Below are positions 8,694 through 9,636 of a stretch of 9,636 nucleotides of DNA, piece after piece. The stretch is from Rhodobacteraceae bacterium UBA996 (GTDB lineage: Bacteria > Pseudomonadota > Alphaproteobacteria > Rhodobacterales > Rhodobacteraceae), in assembly GCA_002291955.1 (NCBI GenBank), contig DBBA01000332.1, positions 1-9,636 of the forward strand. Direction: 5' to 3'. Each line of letters opens with the position of its first letter. The stretch's first letter is position 1. Below the pieces are notes generated by a model. That model did no database searches. It worked only from the letters and a program-made list of their open reading frames with translations, and was not told where the DNA came from. A program made the position numbers and the translations under genes.

Positions 8694-8942
8694 GAGAGGC
8701 TACTTTCTGATCCCTGTATTGCGAAGCCCGCGGAACCCCGAGTGGCAACCATCAAGCAAAGGCTAATGGCGAGATGCTGTTGCAGCAAGCCCTCTGTGGC
8801 GCGACCGCGCGGTGAACCTGCCCGCGCGCCGGGACGACACGTTCAGGAAGGCCCCGCGCGAAGCGGACCGGGGGGCACAGGGGGCGCTGGACCTCTAGCC
8901 CCGACCCGCGTCGGCATGGTTCGGGGATCGGGGGGGAAAGGG

Positions 8943-8962
8943 ATCCCCGCCTTCGCGGGGAT
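8943..8962. repeat. REP-like hairpin (ATCCCCGC-CTTC-GCGGGGAT)
   Basis: A perfect 8-base stem (8943-8950 with 8955-8962) encloses CTTC and is followed by GAC. It belongs to the class of dispersed extragenic palindromes with CCGC-CTTC-GCGG cores seen in many proteobacteria. A second GGGGATC at 8923-8929 can pair alternatively with GATCCCC at 8942-8948. Confidence 0.6.
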
Positions 8963-9039
8963 GACAGCGGGGCGAACATGGCAGCGGAGCGGGGATGACA
9001 GGGGAGCGGGGATGACGGGGCAGCGGGGATGACCGGGGG
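8955..9039. repeat. Five 17-base tandem units (GCGGGGATGAC + 6)
   Basis: Units start at 8955, 8972, 8989, 9006 and 9023, exactly 17 bases apart. Units 1, 3, 4 and 5 share the 11-base core GCGGGGATGAC; unit 2 (GCGAACATGGCAGCGGA) is diverged, with about 12 of 17 matches to unit 3. The array starts in the right arm of the REP-like hairpin and so looks like slippage expansion of its end. The spacing is far too short for a CRISPR. Confidence 0.7.
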
Positions 9040-9077
9040 TGCTGACAGGCGCGCGCGTTGCGGCAGCGCCCCCGCCG

Positions 9078-9635
9078 CTACGCCGCCAGGTCCACCCAGA
9101 CCGGCACATGGTCCGACGGCTTGTCGCGGCCCCGCTCGTCGCGGTCTACCCCTGCGTCCTGCAGCAGGTCGGCGGCCTGGGGCGACAGGAGCAGGTGGTC
9201 GATGCGGATGCCGTCGTCGCGGTCCCAGGCGCCGGCCTGGTAGTCCCAGAAGGTGAAGGGACCGAGGCCGGTGGGTTGGCGCGACCGGATCGCGTCGGTC
9301 CAGCCGTCGTGCAGGATGCGGCGGAAGGCGGCGCGGCTGTCGGGGAGCGCCAGCGCGTCCGCGACCCAGGCGGCAGGGCGCTTCGCATCCGCGTCCTGCG
9401 GGATCACGTTCCAGTCGCCCGCCAGCACCACCGGTTCCTCGGTCGCGCGCAGGGCGCGCGCGCGGGCGCGGAGCCGCTCCATCCAGGCGAGCTTGTAGGC
9501 GAACTTGTCGCCCGGCGCGGGGTTGCCGTTGGGCAGGTAGAGGCCGCACAGCCGCACCGCGCGGGTGCCGATCACCGTGCCTTGGGTCCACCGGGCCTGC
9601 AGGTCGGTGTCATCGCCGGGCAGGCCGCGGGCGAT
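9078..9635 (-). CDS. xthA: Exonuclease III family enzyme, 5' end outside window
   Basis: C-terminal 185 residues of an exodeoxyribonuclease III / AP endonuclease of the endonuclease-exonuclease-phosphatase superfamily, which cleaves DNA at abasic sites and degrades 3' ends during base excision repair. The frame is open to the right window edge and starts IARGLPGDDTDLQARW, typical of the middle of the protein, so roughly 70-80 residues are missing. Motifs in order: LYLPNGNP; LAGDWNVIP (the GD-N metal site corresponding to E. coli D151/N153); WDYQAGAWDRDDGIRIDHLLLS (second metal/catalytic Asp; RIDH); and KPSDHVPVW, with the catalytic His of the SDH motif. Stop TAG is at 9080-9078. It is normal high-GC chromosomal DNA, facing away from the tandem repeat array, and its neighbours say nothing about special regulation. 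Confidence 0.94.
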   Translation of the reverse strand: MARGLPGDDTDLQARWTQGTVIGTRAVRLCGLYLPNGNPAPGDKFAYKLAWMERLRARARALRATEEPVVLAGDWNVIPQDADAKRPAAWVADALALPDSRAAFRRILHDGWTDAIRSRQPTGLGPFTFWDYQAGAWDRDDGIRIDHLLLSPQAADLLQDAGVDRDERGRDKPSDHVPVWVDLAA

Positions 9636-9636
9636 G

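Larger units (their letters stand above)
8694..9077. other. Gene-free right flank of the island
   Basis: About 384 bases between the zinc-ribbon gene and the exonuclease gene. Composition changes from moderate to very high GC near 8790, which I take as the right edge of the acquired island. The promoter of the minus-strand zinc-ribbon/endonuclease operon should lie in 8700-8790, but I find no convincing -35/-10 pair. From 8922 on, the region is filled by the REP-like hairpin and the 17-base tandem units. No RNA gene recognised. Confidence 0.5.

Noticed and set aside
8552..8788. Minus-strand frame reading CLMVATRGS upstream of the zinc-ribbon gene, considered as the missing 5' part of the MT-A70 gene
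   Set aside because: The resemblance to the ATRG stretch of such enzymes is only a few residues, the remnant already contains its own VRGK at that place, and no DPPW motif lies upstream.
8767..8898. Plus-strand fragment reading WRDRAVNLPARRDDTFRK
   Set aside because: Only about 43 codons, no start, no recognised family; it may be chance in GC-rich DNA.
8955..9039. Tandem units considered as a CRISPR array
   Set aside because: Period is 17 bases with only about 6 bases between cores and no cas genes; this is a simple tandem repeat.

Overview
The window looks like chromosomal DNA of a high-GC alphaproteobacterium of the order Rhodobacterales (Paracoccus/Rhodobacter-like). The evidence is a heterotetrameric-type sarcosine oxidase operon end, the dnaG-rpoD pair with an alphaproteobacterial acidic sigma-70, and roughly 65-75% GC in the housekeeping parts. 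The assignment is by protein character only; no 16S rRNA is present.

Layout: (1) 1-2400, plus strand: the 3' two thirds of soxA (sarcosine oxidase alpha, cut by the left window edge) and the complete soxG (gamma), overlapping by 8 bases. (2) 2401-2664: GC-rich intergenic DNA with several hairpins and a candidate promoter placed so that dnaG mRNA could be leaderless. (3) 2665-7111, plus strand: dnaG (primase), rpoD (housekeeping sigma factor) and a 92-residue HlyU-family protein 8 bases after rpoD; this is a macromolecular-synthesis-type cluster. (4) About 7170-8790: a compositionally different island with visibly lower GC (about half GC where sampled). It is read on the minus strand: a small zinc-ribbon protein (8693-8406), an endonuclease closely matching DpnI (8409-7645, ATGA overlap), then a 3' fragment of an MT-A70-family adenine methyltransferase gene (about 7645-7361). 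(5) 8790-9077: GC-rich non-coding DNA with a REP-like hairpin extended into five 17-base tandem units. (6) 9078-9635, minus strand: the C-terminal part of an exonuclease III family enzyme, cut by the right window edge.

The most interesting part is the island. The DpnI-like protein has the same length as DpnI as I recall it (254 residues) and keeps its zinc cysteines, catalytic D/E/K, aromatic methyl-reader Trp138 and C-terminal winged helix. It should therefore be a methyl-directed (type IIM) nuclease that cuts DNA carrying N6-methyladenine, most likely Gm6ATC. It sits exactly where the 5' half of an MT-A70 adenine methyltransferase gene should be. This suggests that a methyl-dependent nuclease cassette replaced a methyltransferase, recalling the dam-replacing genes of Neisseria, together with a zinc-ribbon partner of unknown role that is unlike the DpnD partner of pneumococcal DpnI. 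Family assignments come from recalled sequences, not from a search.
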